DNA of 64,000 nucleotides from DASRAP01 sp964503275 (GTDB lineage Bacteria > Gemmatimonadota > Gemmatimonadetes > Gemmatimonadales > Gemmatimonadaceae): positions 34,334-98,333 of the forward strand of contig CAZCZO010000011.1 in the NCBI GenBank assembly GCA_964503275.1, written 5' to 3'. Position 1 is the stretch's first letter; the number at the start of each line of letters is the position of its first letter. The position numbers and the translations under genes were made by a program. Shown piece by piece: positions 16,790-25,841 of the stretch. Under the pieces are notes generated by a model. It worked only from the letters and a program-made list of their open reading frames with translations. It ran no database searches and had not been told where the DNA came from.

Positions 16790-18798
16790 TCGCGCGGCGG
16801 CGGCGATGCTCCGCGGCCCGACGCAGCCCCGAGCAGCCGCCCGACGGCGGCCGTGAGTGCGGCCGTGGTGAACGGTTTCTGCACGAACTCGATCACCCCG
16901 CCCTGCACGTCGTCCGAGGCAATGGCGTCCTCGGTGTACCCGCTGCAGATCACGACGGGGAGTGTAGGATCGATCCGCCGCAGCTGCTGGAGCGCCGCGC
17001 GACCTGAGAGCACCGGCATGGTGAGGTCCAACACCACCAACCGGAACGGCGGCGACGCCACACGCACCGCCTCGACGGCGGCCTCACCATCGGCGGCTTC
17101 GACGACCGAGAATCCCATACGGCGGAGCATGCGCGCGGTCACCGTGCGCACGATCGCCTCGTCGTCCGCGACCAACACCGTGCCCGAGTGCTCGATGCTG
17201 CCGACGGGCGCGCTCCCGGCGCTGCTCCCCACGGATTGCACGCTCGCGGGAAAGACCAGTCGGAACGTCGTGCCGTGGCCAAGCCGACTCTCGACGAGCA
17301 GGGCGCCCCGATGTGCGCGCACGATCCCGAGCGTGGCCGCGAGTCCCAGCCCGCGACCCGTGAACTTGGTCGTGAAGAAGGGATCGAAGATCCGACGCCG
17401 CGTCTCCTCTGACATACCCGCACCCGTGTCGGCGACCTCGATGAACACATGCTCCCCCGGGCCCAGCTCACGGCCACCCACGGCCCGGCGCCGGAAGTCG
17501 TCGGAGGGGACGCAGCGCCCGGTCCGGAGCCGGATGACCCCCGCCGCATCGCCCAGGGCATCCGATGCATTCGTGATCAGATTCATCACGACCTGCCGGA
17601 GCTGTGAGGCGTCGGCCTCGATCGCCGGCAGGTCGTCCGGCAACAGCGCTTCCACGGTCGCCCCTTTGCTGATCACCGCCCGCAGCAGCACCTGCATCTC
17701 TTCGACGATCGCCGAGACGTCCGTCGGGCCGGTCACGAAACGCCCCTTGCCGGCGTAGTCGAGGAGTTGCTGGGTCAGTTCCGCGGCCCGCAGGCCCGCG
17801 ACCCGCAGCTCGGCGATCAAGGGCCGCAGCGGGGAGTCGGCCGCCAGCGTGTCCTCGATATGACTCGCGTTGCCGAGCACCCCGACGAGCAGATTGTTGA
17901 AGTCATGCGCAATGCCGCCCGCGAGCACTCCGAGGCTCTCGAGCTTCTGCGCTTCCTGCAACTGCTGCTCCAGGCGCTTCCGCTCCCGCTCGGCCGCCCG
18001 TCGGGACGTCACATCGACGCCCATCCCCACGATGCGCCCGTCTGCGAGCTTCGCGTTGCTCCACGACATCTCGACATCGCGCCCGTCGCGCGTCCGCACC
18101 GTCCAGTCGCGCCACACCGGCGACCCGTCGCCGACACTGCGGAGCACCGCCTCCCGCACCGCGGGGTCCGGATAGAACTTCGCGAAATCATCGGCGTCCC
18201 CGAGCTCGGCCATCGTCCAGCCCAGGATGCGCTCCCAGGCCCGGTTCACATAGCTGATCCGCCCATCCACGCCCACGATGTCGATCGCGATCGGGATGGT
18301 CGCAAGGATCGTCTCGAGCAAGGTGGTCTGTTCGGCCAGCCGCGCCGCCTGCAGCTTCGCGTCGTGGATGTCCGTGTGCGTGCCCACCACGCGCAGGATC
18401 GACCCATCGGCACCGCGCGCGACGATCTTCGCGCGATTCAGGATCCAGCGCCAACTCCCGTCGTGGTGACGCATCCGCATCTCGAACTGCACCTGCGGGA
18501 GCCGACCCGCGGCATGCGCCTCGAGTTGCGCATACGCGATGGGGACATCGTCGGGGTGCGCCAACCGCTCCCAGGTGCGGATGTGCGGCTCGAGCTCCGC
18601 GGGGTCGTAGCCGAGCATCGCCGCCCAGCGCGCATTGAAGACGACCGCGCCCGACACGAAGTCCCAGTCCCAGACGCCGTCGGCCGTGGCGTCAAGCGCG
18701 AACGACAGCCGCTCCTCGCTGGCCTTGAGGGCGGCCAGGAGCGCCGCGGGGGCCACGGCCTCGCCGTCGGGTGCTGCGCGACCATCTGGGGGCGTCAT
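16774..18798 (-). CDS. Soluble hybrid histidine kinase (PAS - PAS - HisKA - HATPase - receiver)
   Basis: The 674-residue product starts at ATG 18798 and has no membrane segments. PAS 1 spans about 30-150 (LSFALDATADGVWDWDFVSG). PAS 2 spans about 155-275 (IPIAIDIVGVDGRISYVNRAWERILGW). The phosphoacceptor box is LAGGIAHDFNNLL. Nucleotide-binding boxes are NLITNASDAL, DTGAGM and GRGLGLAA. The receiver (about 545-655) has VADDE, phospho-Asp in VVLDLTMPVLSG and Lys in VQKPF. The architecture parallels the kinase at 10238-12733, but the sensor is cytoplasmic. No cognate response regulator is adjacent. Confidence 0.9.
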   Translation of the reverse strand: MTPPDGRAAPDGEAVAPAALLAALKASEERLSFALDATADGVWDWDFVSGAVVFNARWAAMLGYDPAELEPHIRTWERLAHPDDVPIAYAQLEAHAAGRLPQVQFEMRMRHHDGSWRWILNRAKIVARGADGSILRVVGTHTDIHDAKLQAARLAEQTTLLETILATIPIAIDIVGVDGRISYVNRAWERILGWTMAELGDADDFAKFYPDPAVREAVLRSVGDGSPVWRDWTVRTRDGRDVEMSWSNAKLADGRIVGMGVDVTSRRAAERERKRLEQQLQEAQKLESLGVLAGGIAHDFNNLLVGVLGNASHIEDTLAADSPLRPLIAELRVAGLRAAELTQQLLDYAGKGRFVTGPTDVSAIVEEMQVLLRAVISKGATVEALLPDDLPAIEADASQLRQVVMNLITNASDALGDAAGVIRLRTGRCVPSDDFRRRAVGGRELGPGEHVFIEVADTGAGMSEETRRRIFDPFFTTKFTGRGLGLAATLGIVRAHRGALLVESRLGHGTTFRLVFPASVQSVGSSAGSAPVGSIEHSGTVLVADDEAIVRTVTARMLRRMGFSVVEAADGEAAVEAVRVASPPFRLVVLDLTMPVLSGRAALQQLRRIDPTLPVVICSGYTEDAIASDDVQGGVIEFVQKPFTTAALTAAVGRLLGAASGRGASPPPRDHDGT

Positions 18799-18869
18799 AG
18801 GCCAGCTCCGGCGGCCAAGGGTGCGTGATATGTAACGCCAACCCGTGTACCGAGCGAGGGGGCGCGCGT

Positions 18870-18926
18870 TTGACCGCGACCGGTACCGCCGGCATCTTCC
18901 GCGAGACCACCCCCTACCCCAAGGAG
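18870..18926 (+). promoter_or_regulatory. Promoter and Shine-Dalgarno of the ABM-like gene
   Basis: TTGACC (18870-18875), a 17-bp spacer and CATCTT (18893-18898). AAGGAG at 18921-18926 lies 7 nt before the ATG at 18934. This is one of the best-formed promoter/RBS pairs in the window. Confidence 0.65.
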
Positions 18927-18933
18927 TCTCGAC

Positions 18934-19227
18934 ATGCACATGGTGATCCGTGAATACTCGGGCGCCGGCGCCAGCGCCCTGTTCGACCGGCTCGCGACCC
19001 GCACCGCGGAGGTCGAGGCGCTGATGCGCTCGATCCCCGGCGTGGTGAGCTACACCATCGCCCGCACCGCCGCTGGTGGCATCGCCGTCACCATCTGTCA
19101 GGACCAGCAGGGCATCGACGACAGCACCCGGCTGGCGCGCGAATGGGTCGCGCAGCACGCCGCGGACATCGCCGTGACGCCGCCCACGGTCACGGCCGCC
19201 GCCGCGCTACTGCACGTGTCGGCCTAA
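18934..19227 (+). CDS. Small ABM-like (dimeric alpha+beta barrel) protein
   Basis: The 97-residue protein begins MHMVIREYSGAGASALFDRL and continues with IPGVVSYTIARTAAGGIAVTICQDQQG and a C-terminal helix. The spacing matches ferredoxin-like antibiotic-biosynthesis-monooxygenase/EthD-type domains (strand - helix - 'PG-x-x-S/xY' strand - 'x-x-V-x-x-D' strand). Such proteins act as small oxygenases, haem-binding proteins or unknown dimers. It has a strong RBS and its own promoter. Its stop overlaps that of thrC by 4 bp on the opposite strand. Confidence 0.6.
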   Translation: MHMVIREYSGAGASALFDRLATRTAEVEALMRSIPGVVSYTIARTAAGGIAVTICQDQQGIDDSTRLAREWVAQHAADIAVTPPTVTAAAALLHVSA

Positions 19228-20522
19228 CCCAGCACGCGGGCGAGCGCGTCGATCGTCGCGTCGATCTCGATCGGCGGGTTCGCCCGTGCGGGTGCCGGGT
19301 GCGTCTCCACGTGGTAGCGCACGACGAGGCCGGGGTCCTTCAACATGTGCCCGGTCAGCACGGCCACGACGCGCTCCCCCTCGGCGATCACGCCGGACTC
19401 GACCAGGGCGCGCACCCCCGCCACACTGGCCGCGCTGGCGGGTTCGCAGCCCACTCCCGCCGCGTCGATCACCGCCTTGGCCTCGAGGATCTCCTCATCC
19501 GTGACGGCGAGGGCGATCCCATCGGTCTCGCGCAGCGTCCGCACGGCACGATCCCAACTCGCCGGATCGCCGATGCGGATCGCCGTGGCCACCGTCTCGG
19601 CGCGCAGACGATGCCGCGTGACGAAGCCCTCGGCGAAGCCCCGCGCGAAGGGCGCCGCCCCGGCCGCTTGGACCGCGACCACGCGGGGCACCCGCGCGAT
19701 CAACCCCAGCGCATGGGCCTCGCGCAGGGCTTTGCCGTACGCTGAGGTATTCCCGAGATTGCCGGCGGGCAACACGATCCACTCCGGGGCATCCCAGCCC
19801 AGCTGGGCGATGAGTTCGAGCACGGTGGTCTTCTGACCCTCGACGCGCCAGGGGTTCAGCGAATTGCAGAGGTACACGCCCAGCTCGTCACTGGCCTCGC
19901 GCACGAGGCGGAGGCAATCGTCGAAGTCGCCCTGCACCACCAGGGTCCGCGCACCATAGCCGATCGACTGCGCCATCTTGCCCGCCGCGACCTGCCCGGC
20001 GGGGACGAGCACGAGCGCCGTGAGGCCAGCCTGCGCCGCGTAGGCCGCGAGAGACGCCGACGTGTTGCCCGTGGACGCGCAGGCCACGGCCCGCGCGCCG
20101 GTCCGCTTGGCCTGCGTCACCGCCACGGTCATACCGCGATCCTTGAACGAGCCCGTCGGATTGTGTCCTTCGTGCTTCACGCGGAGCGCGCGACAGCCCG
20201 TGTACTCGTCGAGTGCCGCCCGCATCAACAGCGGCGTGTTCCCCTCGGGGTGCGACACCACCGCCTCGCCGGCGCTCGGCATGACGAGGTCGGCGAAGCG
20301 CCACACCCCCGAGGCCATCGCGCGCGGACGCTGACAACAGGCCTCGCCATACGCGGCGCGCAGCGCCTCCGGCGAGGCGAGCGGACGCGGATGCAGGATC
20401 TCCAGCAGGCCACCGCAGCTGGGGCAGGCCGTGCGGGCATCACGTTCGTCGAGCGTCCCGCCGCACGCGGTGCACTGCTGCACGGAAACGGGCAGCGGAC
20501 TGAACACGGGGATGGTCGTCAC
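19224..20522 (-). CDS. thrC: Threonine synthase
   Basis: The 432-residue PLP enzyme converts O-phosphohomoserine to threonine. An N-terminal zinc ribbon (Cys17, Cys20, Cys33, Cys36) precedes the fold-type II core, with the PLP lysine in NPTGSFKDRG (Lys127), the Asn/Ser loop CASTGNTSASLAAYAA, and LPAGNLGNTSAYGKAL. This is the archaeal/plant-like or short bacterial type. The start is GTG at 20522, sharing GTGA with the thrB stop, so translation is coupled. It is last in the thrA-thrB-thrC order. Confidence 0.95.
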   Translation of the reverse strand: MTTIPVFSPLPVSVQQCTACGGTLDERDARTACPSCGGLLEILHPRPLASPEALRAAYGEACCQRPRAMASGVWRFADLVMPSAGEAVVSHPEGNTPLLMRAALDEYTGCRALRVKHEGHNPTGSFKDRGMTVAVTQAKRTGARAVACASTGNTSASLAAYAAQAGLTALVLVPAGQVAAGKMAQSIGYGARTLVVQGDFDDCLRLVREASDELGVYLCNSLNPWRVEGQKTTVLELIAQLGWDAPEWIVLPAGNLGNTSAYGKALREAHALGLIARVPRVVAVQAAGAAPFARGFAEGFVTRHRLRAETVATAIRIGDPASWDRAVRTLRETDGIALAVTDEEILEAKAVIDAAGVGCEPASAASVAGVRALVESGVIAEGERVVAVLTGHMLKDPGLVVRYHVETHPAPARANPPIEIDATIDALARVLG

Positions 20523-21472
20523 GGGATCGGCTCCACGGTCGCTCCGTTGGTATCGATCGACGCCACGCGGCCCGTGGCCGGCACGCCGATCCGTTCGTAG
20601 GCATTGACCATCGCCGCGCAGACCGCCGCGGCGGTCGCCTCGCCATCGCAGAGGGCGAACGCGGTCGGTCCCGATCCGGCGATCGACGCGCCGAGTGCCC
20701 CATAGGCGAGCGCGGCCCGCTTGGCATCCACGAAGCCCGGCAACAGTGGCGCCCGGGCCGGCTCGGCGAGGTGGTCGTGTAGACCGCGGCCGACCAGCGT
20801 GAGATCGCCGAGGCTGAGTCCCGCGACGAGTGCCGCGAGCTGTGCGAGTTGGGCGACGACGGTCGCGCGGGGGATCGACGCGGCCAGCACGGCGCGCGCA
20901 TCGGCGGTGCGGAGTCGCTGCGCCGGCAACACCAGCACCACACGCAGCGAGGGCGGCACCGGCAGGGCGATCACATCGAGCGGGTCGGTCTCACGCACGA
21001 GCACGATGCCGCCCAGCACGGCCGGCGCGATGTTGTCGAAATGGCGACCGGCCACATGGGCCTCCCCCTCGACCGCAGCGAGCATCTCCGCGCGGGCCTC
21101 GCGCGGCAGCCCGAGCGCCGCACGCGCGGCCACCGCACCCGCGACCGACGACGCCGCACTTCCGCCTTGTCCGGCACTCAGTGGAAGTCCTTTGCGCACC
21201 ACCAACGCGAGGGTCGCCGGCGCAGGGATGCCCATGGCAGCAGCACGCGCGAGCGCTGCGCGCGCGGCGACGACCGAGGCATGCCCGTCGGGATCCTGCG
21301 CCAGCTCTGGCGCCCCCGGCTCGTCGAGCCGCACCTGCCCCGCGGGACCATCGACCCAACGGGCTTCGACCGCGTCACCAGCGCCCGTCACCGCAGCGCC
21401 GAGCACATCGAAGCCCGGCCCGACGTTGCCGATCGAGCCCGGCGCACGCGCGATGACGTCGTGCATCGACAT
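20519..21472 (-). CDS. thrB: Homoserine kinase (GHMP family)
   Basis: The 317-residue GHMP kinase phosphorylates homoserine. It shows the N-terminal strand ARAPGSIGNVGPGFDVLGAA, the GHMP motif LPLSAGQGGSAASSVAGA (P-loop-like) and the C-terminal motif GALGASIAGSGPTAFAL. The start ATG at 21472 forms TGATG with the stop of the AK-HSD gene, and the end shares GTGA with thrC. A second in-frame ATG lies 6 bp downstream. Length is normal. Confidence 0.95.
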   Translation of the reverse strand: MSMHDVIARAPGSIGNVGPGFDVLGAAVTGAGDAVEARWVDGPAGQVRLDEPGAPELAQDPDGHASVVAARAALARAAAMGIPAPATLALVVRKGLPLSAGQGGSAASSVAGAVAARAALGLPREARAEMLAAVEGEAHVAGRHFDNIAPAVLGGIVLVRETDPLDVIALPVPPSLRVVLVLPAQRLRTADARAVLAASIPRATVVAQLAQLAALVAGLSLGDLTLVGRGLHDHLAEPARAPLLPGFVDAKRAALAYGALGASIAGSGPTAFALCDGEATAAAVCAAMVNAYERIGVPATGRVASIDTNGATVEPIP

Positions 21473-24018
21473 CACACCGAGGTCGCGAGGGCCAACACGT
21501 CGTTCAACACGCCGGCCGCCGTCACGGCGGGGCCCGCGCCGGGGCCCGTGATGACCAAGGGATTCGTGCGATACCGCTGCGTCGTGAACACCACCTGATT
21601 GTCGGTGCCATCGAGCGACGCGAGCGGCGAACTGCGCGGCACCACCTCGAGTCCCACGCGCACCTGCCGCGCCGTGACCGACGCAACGTACCGCAGCACG
21701 CCGCCGCGCGCGGTGGCGTCCTCCACCCGCGCCGTCCACAGGTCGTCGAGGGACTCGAGCTGTGCGAGGAACGCCTCGCGATCGACACTGCGCAACGCAG
21801 GCGGTACCAGCGATTCGACCGCGATGTCCTCCAGCTCGCCACGGAAGCCCAGCAGGCGCGCCAGGATCAAGGCTTTGCGGGCGACGTCCACACCGCCGAG
21901 ATCATCGCGCGGGTCGGGCTCCGTGTAGCCCAGCTGCATGGCACGCCGCAGGGCCACGGAGAACGCGCGCCCCTTGCTCACCTCGGTGAGCAGGTAGCCC
22001 AGCGTGCCCGAGGTGCAGCCCTCGATGCGCAGGACCCGGTCGCCCGAATCGACCAACTTGCGGAAGGTATCGATCACCGGCAGTCCGGCCCCCACGGTCG
22101 TCTCATGCCGCACCCGGCGACCGGCCGCCTGCGCGCGGTCCTGCAGCGCGCGGAAGCTCGCGATCGGCCCCGTGAGCGGCCGCTTGTTCGCGAGCACCAC
22201 ATCCATCCCACCCTCCAGCGCCTCGATGAGCAGGGCGGCCGTGTCGTCCGCGGTCACATCGACGAGGATCGGCCGCGAGAGCGCGTGCCGCGCGATGTGC
22301 CGCAGGGCCTCGCGCGCGTCCGCTGGGGCCACGTGCTCCCCACCCAGCGGCGTGCCCGCCGCCTTGCGTTCGGCGAGCGCCGTGAGCGTGCGCGCCGCGA
22401 TGCCGCGTGCGTCGAACACATGGCCACTGCGGTCGATCACGCCGACCACGCGCACCCCGGTGCCCGCCACGCGCGCCCGCGTGAGCATGCCGGCGAGCGA
22501 CCGCCCGATCTGTCCGAAGCCCAGCAGCACGACATCGACGCGCTCCGCGGGGGCCACATGTCCACCGCCGATCCGGTGCAACTGGAAGGCCGCATGGATG
22601 CGACGGGTCGCCGCCGCCACATCGGCCGCGTCGAGCACCACCGAGATGTTCAGTTCCGAGGCGCCCTGCGCCACGGCGATCACGTTGAGTCCGCCGTCGG
22701 CCAACGCCGCGAAGGTGCGACTCGCGATGCCGGGCGTGCCCCGCATCCCGTGCCCCACGACGGCCAAGGTCGCCACCGCACGCCGCACACTCACGCCGTC
22801 GATCTCCCGGCGCTGCCGCTCGACCGTGAACGCCTCCAGCACCGCGTGGCGCGCCCGCTCGGCCGCCGCGTCAGGGACCGTGAAGCAGATGGAGTGCTCC
22901 GACGAGGACTGCGAGATGAGCGACACCGACACCCCAGCCTGGTGCAGCGCCGCGAAGGTCCGCGCCGCGATGCCCGGCACGCCAAGCATCCCGCTGCCTT
23001 CGACCGTGAGCAGCGCCTGCGCACCGAAGGCGGAGATCGCCTGCACCGGGTGCCGCCGCGACGCCGGCCGCGCGACGATCTCCGTGCCGGGGGCCGACGG
23101 GTCCGCGATGGGGCGCACACGCACCGTGATGCGGCGGTGCGCCACGGGGATCAGCGCCCGCGGGTGCAGCACCTTCGCCCCGTAATACGCCAGCTCGACC
23201 GCCACACGCGGATGCAGGTGCGGGATGACGCGCGCGTCCGCGACCACGCGCGGATCCGCCGTCAGGAAACCGGGCACATCCTTCCACAGGGAGACCGTGC
23301 TGGCACCGAGACCGCGCGCCAACAGCGTGGCGGTGAGGTCGGACCCACCGCGGCCCAACGTGACCACCGCGCCGTCGGCCCCGCGCCCGATGAAGCCGGG
23401 GACCACCGGGAGCACACCACGGCGCAGCAGGGGTCGCAGGACGCGCCGCGCCGCGAGATCGGTCGCCGCCAGGTCCGGGCTCGCGCCGTCGTGGACCCCA
23501 TCGGTCTGGATCACCTCGGTCGCATCGACATACTCCACCGCCTCGCCTCGCGCGTGCAGCGCGGCCACCAAGAGCTGCGCGCTCAAGCGCTCCCCGCGCG
23601 CGACGATGTAGTCCTGCGTGCGCGGGGTGAGTTCGCGCAGGGCAGCCAGCCCGTCGATCAAGCGCTGCAGCTCAACGAAGCGCTCCGTGATGGCCGCGCG
23701 CAGGGCGCTGCGGGCAGGCCCGGGCCGTGTCACGCCGTTGGCGGTGTCGAGATGTCGCGTGCGCAACGCGGCACTGGCCGCCGTGGCCGTCGCGAGATCG
23801 CCGGCCGCCGCTGCGCGTGCGATGCCGAGCAGCGCGTCGGTGACCCCACCCATGGCCGACACCACCGCGACGGCCGGCCTGGGCTGCGCCACGAGCACGG
23901 CGGCCGCATGGCTGATCGCGGCCGCGTCGGCGAGGGACGCGCCACCGAACTTGTGCACTTCAACGCGGGTCGCACGCGGAGGACGTGCGGCGGACACGGC
24001 GCGGCGGGCGGCAGACAT
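21472..24018 (-). CDS. thrA: Bifunctional aspartate kinase / homoserine dehydrogenase
   Basis: The 848-residue fusion catalyses the first and third steps of threonine/methionine synthesis. The aspartokinase part starts with VEVHKFGGASLAD and holds TLGRGGSDLTA. Two ACT domains (around residues 330-480; SSEHSICFTV and GASELNISVVLD) are the usual site of feedback control by threonine or lysine. The homoserine dehydrogenase part begins at VDVVLLGFGQIGRSLA and contains VVLANKRPLTG, GAGLPVIDT, GCTSGTLGYLL and YTEPDPRDDLGGVDVARKALILAR. Its stop overlaps thrB (TGATG). It lies 30 bp downstream of the DUF3095 gene. Confidence 0.95.
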   Translation of the reverse strand: MSAARRAVSAARPPRATRVEVHKFGGASLADAAAISHAAAVLVAQPRPAVAVVSAMGGVTDALLGIARAAAAGDLATATAASAALRTRHLDTANGVTRPGPARSALRAAITERFVELQRLIDGLAALRELTPRTQDYIVARGERLSAQLLVAALHARGEAVEYVDATEVIQTDGVHDGASPDLAATDLAARRVLRPLLRRGVLPVVPGFIGRGADGAVVTLGRGGSDLTATLLARGLGASTVSLWKDVPGFLTADPRVVADARVIPHLHPRVAVELAYYGAKVLHPRALIPVAHRRITVRVRPIADPSAPGTEIVARPASRRHPVQAISAFGAQALLTVEGSGMLGVPGIAARTFAALHQAGVSVSLISQSSSEHSICFTVPDAAAERARHAVLEAFTVERQRREIDGVSVRRAVATLAVVGHGMRGTPGIASRTFAALADGGLNVIAVAQGASELNISVVLDAADVAAATRRIHAAFQLHRIGGGHVAPAERVDVVLLGFGQIGRSLAGMLTRARVAGTGVRVVGVIDRSGHVFDARGIAARTLTALAERKAAGTPLGGEHVAPADAREALRHIARHALSRPILVDVTADDTAALLIEALEGGMDVVLANKRPLTGPIASFRALQDRAQAAGRRVRHETTVGAGLPVIDTFRKLVDSGDRVLRIEGCTSGTLGYLLTEVSKGRAFSVALRRAMQLGYTEPDPRDDLGGVDVARKALILARLLGFRGELEDIAVESLVPPALRSVDREAFLAQLESLDDLWTARVEDATARGGVLRYVASVTARQVRVGLEVVPRSSPLASLDGTDNQVVFTTQRYRTNPLVITGPGAGPAVTAAGVLNDVLALATSV

Positions 24019-24048
24019 GAGGGGAAAGGTAGCGAGCGGGACGCCGCG

Positions 24049-25212
24049 TCAGGGGCCGTCGGGCGCAGACGCGAGCTGGGCCTTGAACTGCCGGGACGCC
24101 ATGGCGAACCCGCCGTCGCCACCGTCGATGAAATGCAGGTGCTGCCCGTCCTGCGTGGTCTGCACGAAGCAGGTCATCAGGGCCGCGTCCGAGCGGAACA
24201 TCCCGAAGCACAGGGTCCCCTCGCGGTGCGCGCGGTCCAACAGGGCCTCGAGCGCGTCGGCCTGCTCCAGCGTGCAGTCGAGCACCATGCGGAGCGTGTC
24301 ATCGAACTTGCGATAGTCGCTGTGGTCGCGGATGGAGTTGATGTAGCGGTCGCGATCGTAGAACCGCGCCGCGATGTTCCGCCGCGGCCGGAAGATCAAC
24401 ACCGAGTTGAGCACGTTGATCAGGCGGTCGCGAAAGCGCCGGGTGAACCAGCGACCGTGGTACCGGCGCTCGTCGAGCAACGCGTCGGGCAGCGACCGAT
24501 AGGTCGCCCGCTCCATCGACACGGGACTCACCTCGTCGAGCGACCCCCCGAGCACGGCGCGCAGCTCCTCCAGCAAGGTGGCGTACGCGCGGTCCCGCTG
24601 CGGCTGGCGCGCCTTCACGAGCAGACTCACGATGCACCCGCGCTGCGAGGGGATCGGCGCCCATCGGCACGACAACCCGGTCAGTTCGTCGATGGGAGCG
24701 GTCACGGGCGGGATGCGCCAGCGCGCCTCGGTGGATTTCGCGAGGCGGTCGGCGACCTCGACGCCGTCGCCACGGAAGAAAGCCAGCGAGTTCCCGTGCC
24801 GCAGCGCGAACTTGGCCACGCGCAGCTCGGCGCCACGGGCCGTCAACTCCGCGACCGGGATGCGCGCCACGCGGAGCGTCAGATCGAAGCGCCGTGCCGC
24901 GAGTTGCACCAACCCTCCGAGCGTCGCATCCGTCACCGCGAGCGACTCGGGCGGCAGCACGAAGGTCGCCCCATCCCCGCCGAAGAGGAACGGGAACGAC
25001 AACGCCGGCAGCGCGGTGATCACCGAGGTGATCGTCGCGGCGCCGATGAGGTTCACCTCGCGATACCGTCCCTCCGCGATGGCCTTCGTCGACCCAGCGA
25101 TATCGGCCACGTACACCCACCAGTCGGCCGGCAGCGCGTGGTACTGCGCCGGATCGGTGAACTGCTCGAAGCGGGTGAATGCGGGGAGGTCGGCGTAGAA
25201 GCGCTGCGTCAT
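24049..25212 (-). CDS. DUF3095 family protein (nucleotide-cyclase-like)
   Basis: The 387-residue protein opens with FYADLPAFTRFEQFTDPAQYHALPADWWVYVADIAGSTKAI, then GRYREVNLIGA and FPFLFGGDGATFVLPP. The D-I-x-G-S-T-K and G-G-D-G-A-x-F pair resembles the metal-binding and GGD positions of class III cyclases. DUF3095 proteins are annotated as adenylate-cyclase-related but their product is not established. The C-terminal half is helical and ends with LHFIDGGDGGFAMAS. Its start overlaps the YigZ stop by ATGA, placing it in the cluster feeding into thrABC. Confidence 0.8.
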   Translation of the reverse strand: MTQRFYADLPAFTRFEQFTDPAQYHALPADWWVYVADIAGSTKAIAEGRYREVNLIGAATITSVITALPALSFPFLFGGDGATFVLPPESLAVTDATLGGLVQLAARRFDLTLRVARIPVAELTARGAELRVAKFALRHGNSLAFFRGDGVEVADRLAKSTEARWRIPPVTAPIDELTGLSCRWAPIPSQRGCIVSLLVKARQPQRDRAYATLLEELRAVLGGSLDEVSPVSMERATYRSLPDALLDERRYHGRWFTRRFRDRLINVLNSVLIFRPRRNIAARFYDRDRYINSIRDHSDYRKFDDTLRMVLDCTLEQADALEALLDRAHREGTLCFGMFRSDAALMTCFVQTTQDGQHLHFIDGGDGGFAMASRQFKAQLASAPDGP

Positions 25213-25841
25213 GGCGATCCGTCGTCGGGCACCAGGAGCTCGGCCCCGCCCGCGGTCGCGTCGGCCAGGCCCCGGCGCAGGGCCGCGACCTGCTCCCGTG
25301 GCAGCCGCACCTGCAGCGCGACCGCTTCGGCGAACTCCTCGTGCACCGCGACCGCCTCGACGGTGGGCAGCAGTTGCAGGATCGCGCCGTGCTGCGCGTA
25401 GGCGTATCGCAGCGTCGCCGTGACGCGCTCGACCCGCTCCTCCGTGTCGAGCACGGCCAGCGTGGACTGCACCGCCGCCGCATACGCGCGCGCCAGCCCC
25501 CCCGTCCCCAGCTTCACGCCGCCGTAGTAGCGGGTGACCACCGCCACGAGTTCGCCGACGCCGCTGTGCGTCAGGACCGTGAGCATGGGCCGCCCGGCGG
25601 TCCCATGCGGCTCCCCATCGTCACTCGATCCCACGTGGGCCGAGTCGCCGGGGGCACCGGCGTTGAAGGCCCAGCAATGGTGCGTGGCGTCGGCATGCTG
25701 CGCGCGGACGTCCGCGATGACCTCCCGCGCCATCGCCGAGGACGAGGCGCGATCGATCGTACACAGGAAGCGACTGCGCTCGATGAGCAGTTCACTGTGG
25801 GCGCGCGCCGCCGGCACGCGGTAGCGGGGCGCCGCGCCCAT
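25209..25841 (-). CDS. YigZ/IMPACT family protein
   Basis: The 210-residue product has the IMPACT (UPF0029) N-domain: SRFLCTIDRASS, HADATHHCWAFNAG, SSDDGEPHGTAGRPMLTVL and VVTRYYGGVKLGTGGLARAYAAAV. A C-terminal DUF1949-like ferredoxin domain (YAQHGAILQLLPTVEAVAV) follows. The family affects translation and stress responses in eukaryotes; the bacterial role is unclear. The start overlaps the M1 peptidase stop (TGATG), and the end overlaps DUF3095 (ATGA). Confidence 0.9.
   Translation of the reverse strand: MGAAPRYRVPAARAHSELLIERSRFLCTIDRASSSAMAREVIADVRAQHADATHHCWAFNAGAPGDSAHVGSSDDGEPHGTAGRPMLTVLTHSGVGELVAVVTRYYGGVKLGTGGLARAYAAAVQSTLAVLDTEERVERVTATLRYAYAQHGAILQLLPTVEAVAVHEEFAEAVALQVRLPREQVAALRRGLADATAGGAELLVPDDGSP

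Noticed and set aside
22105..25401. A 1098-residue open frame on the plus strand, antisense to thrA, DUF3095 and yigZ
   Set aside because: Arg/Gly/Ala/His-rich, no domain, and entirely opposite genes with clear families. Long antisense frames are expected in GC-rich DNA.
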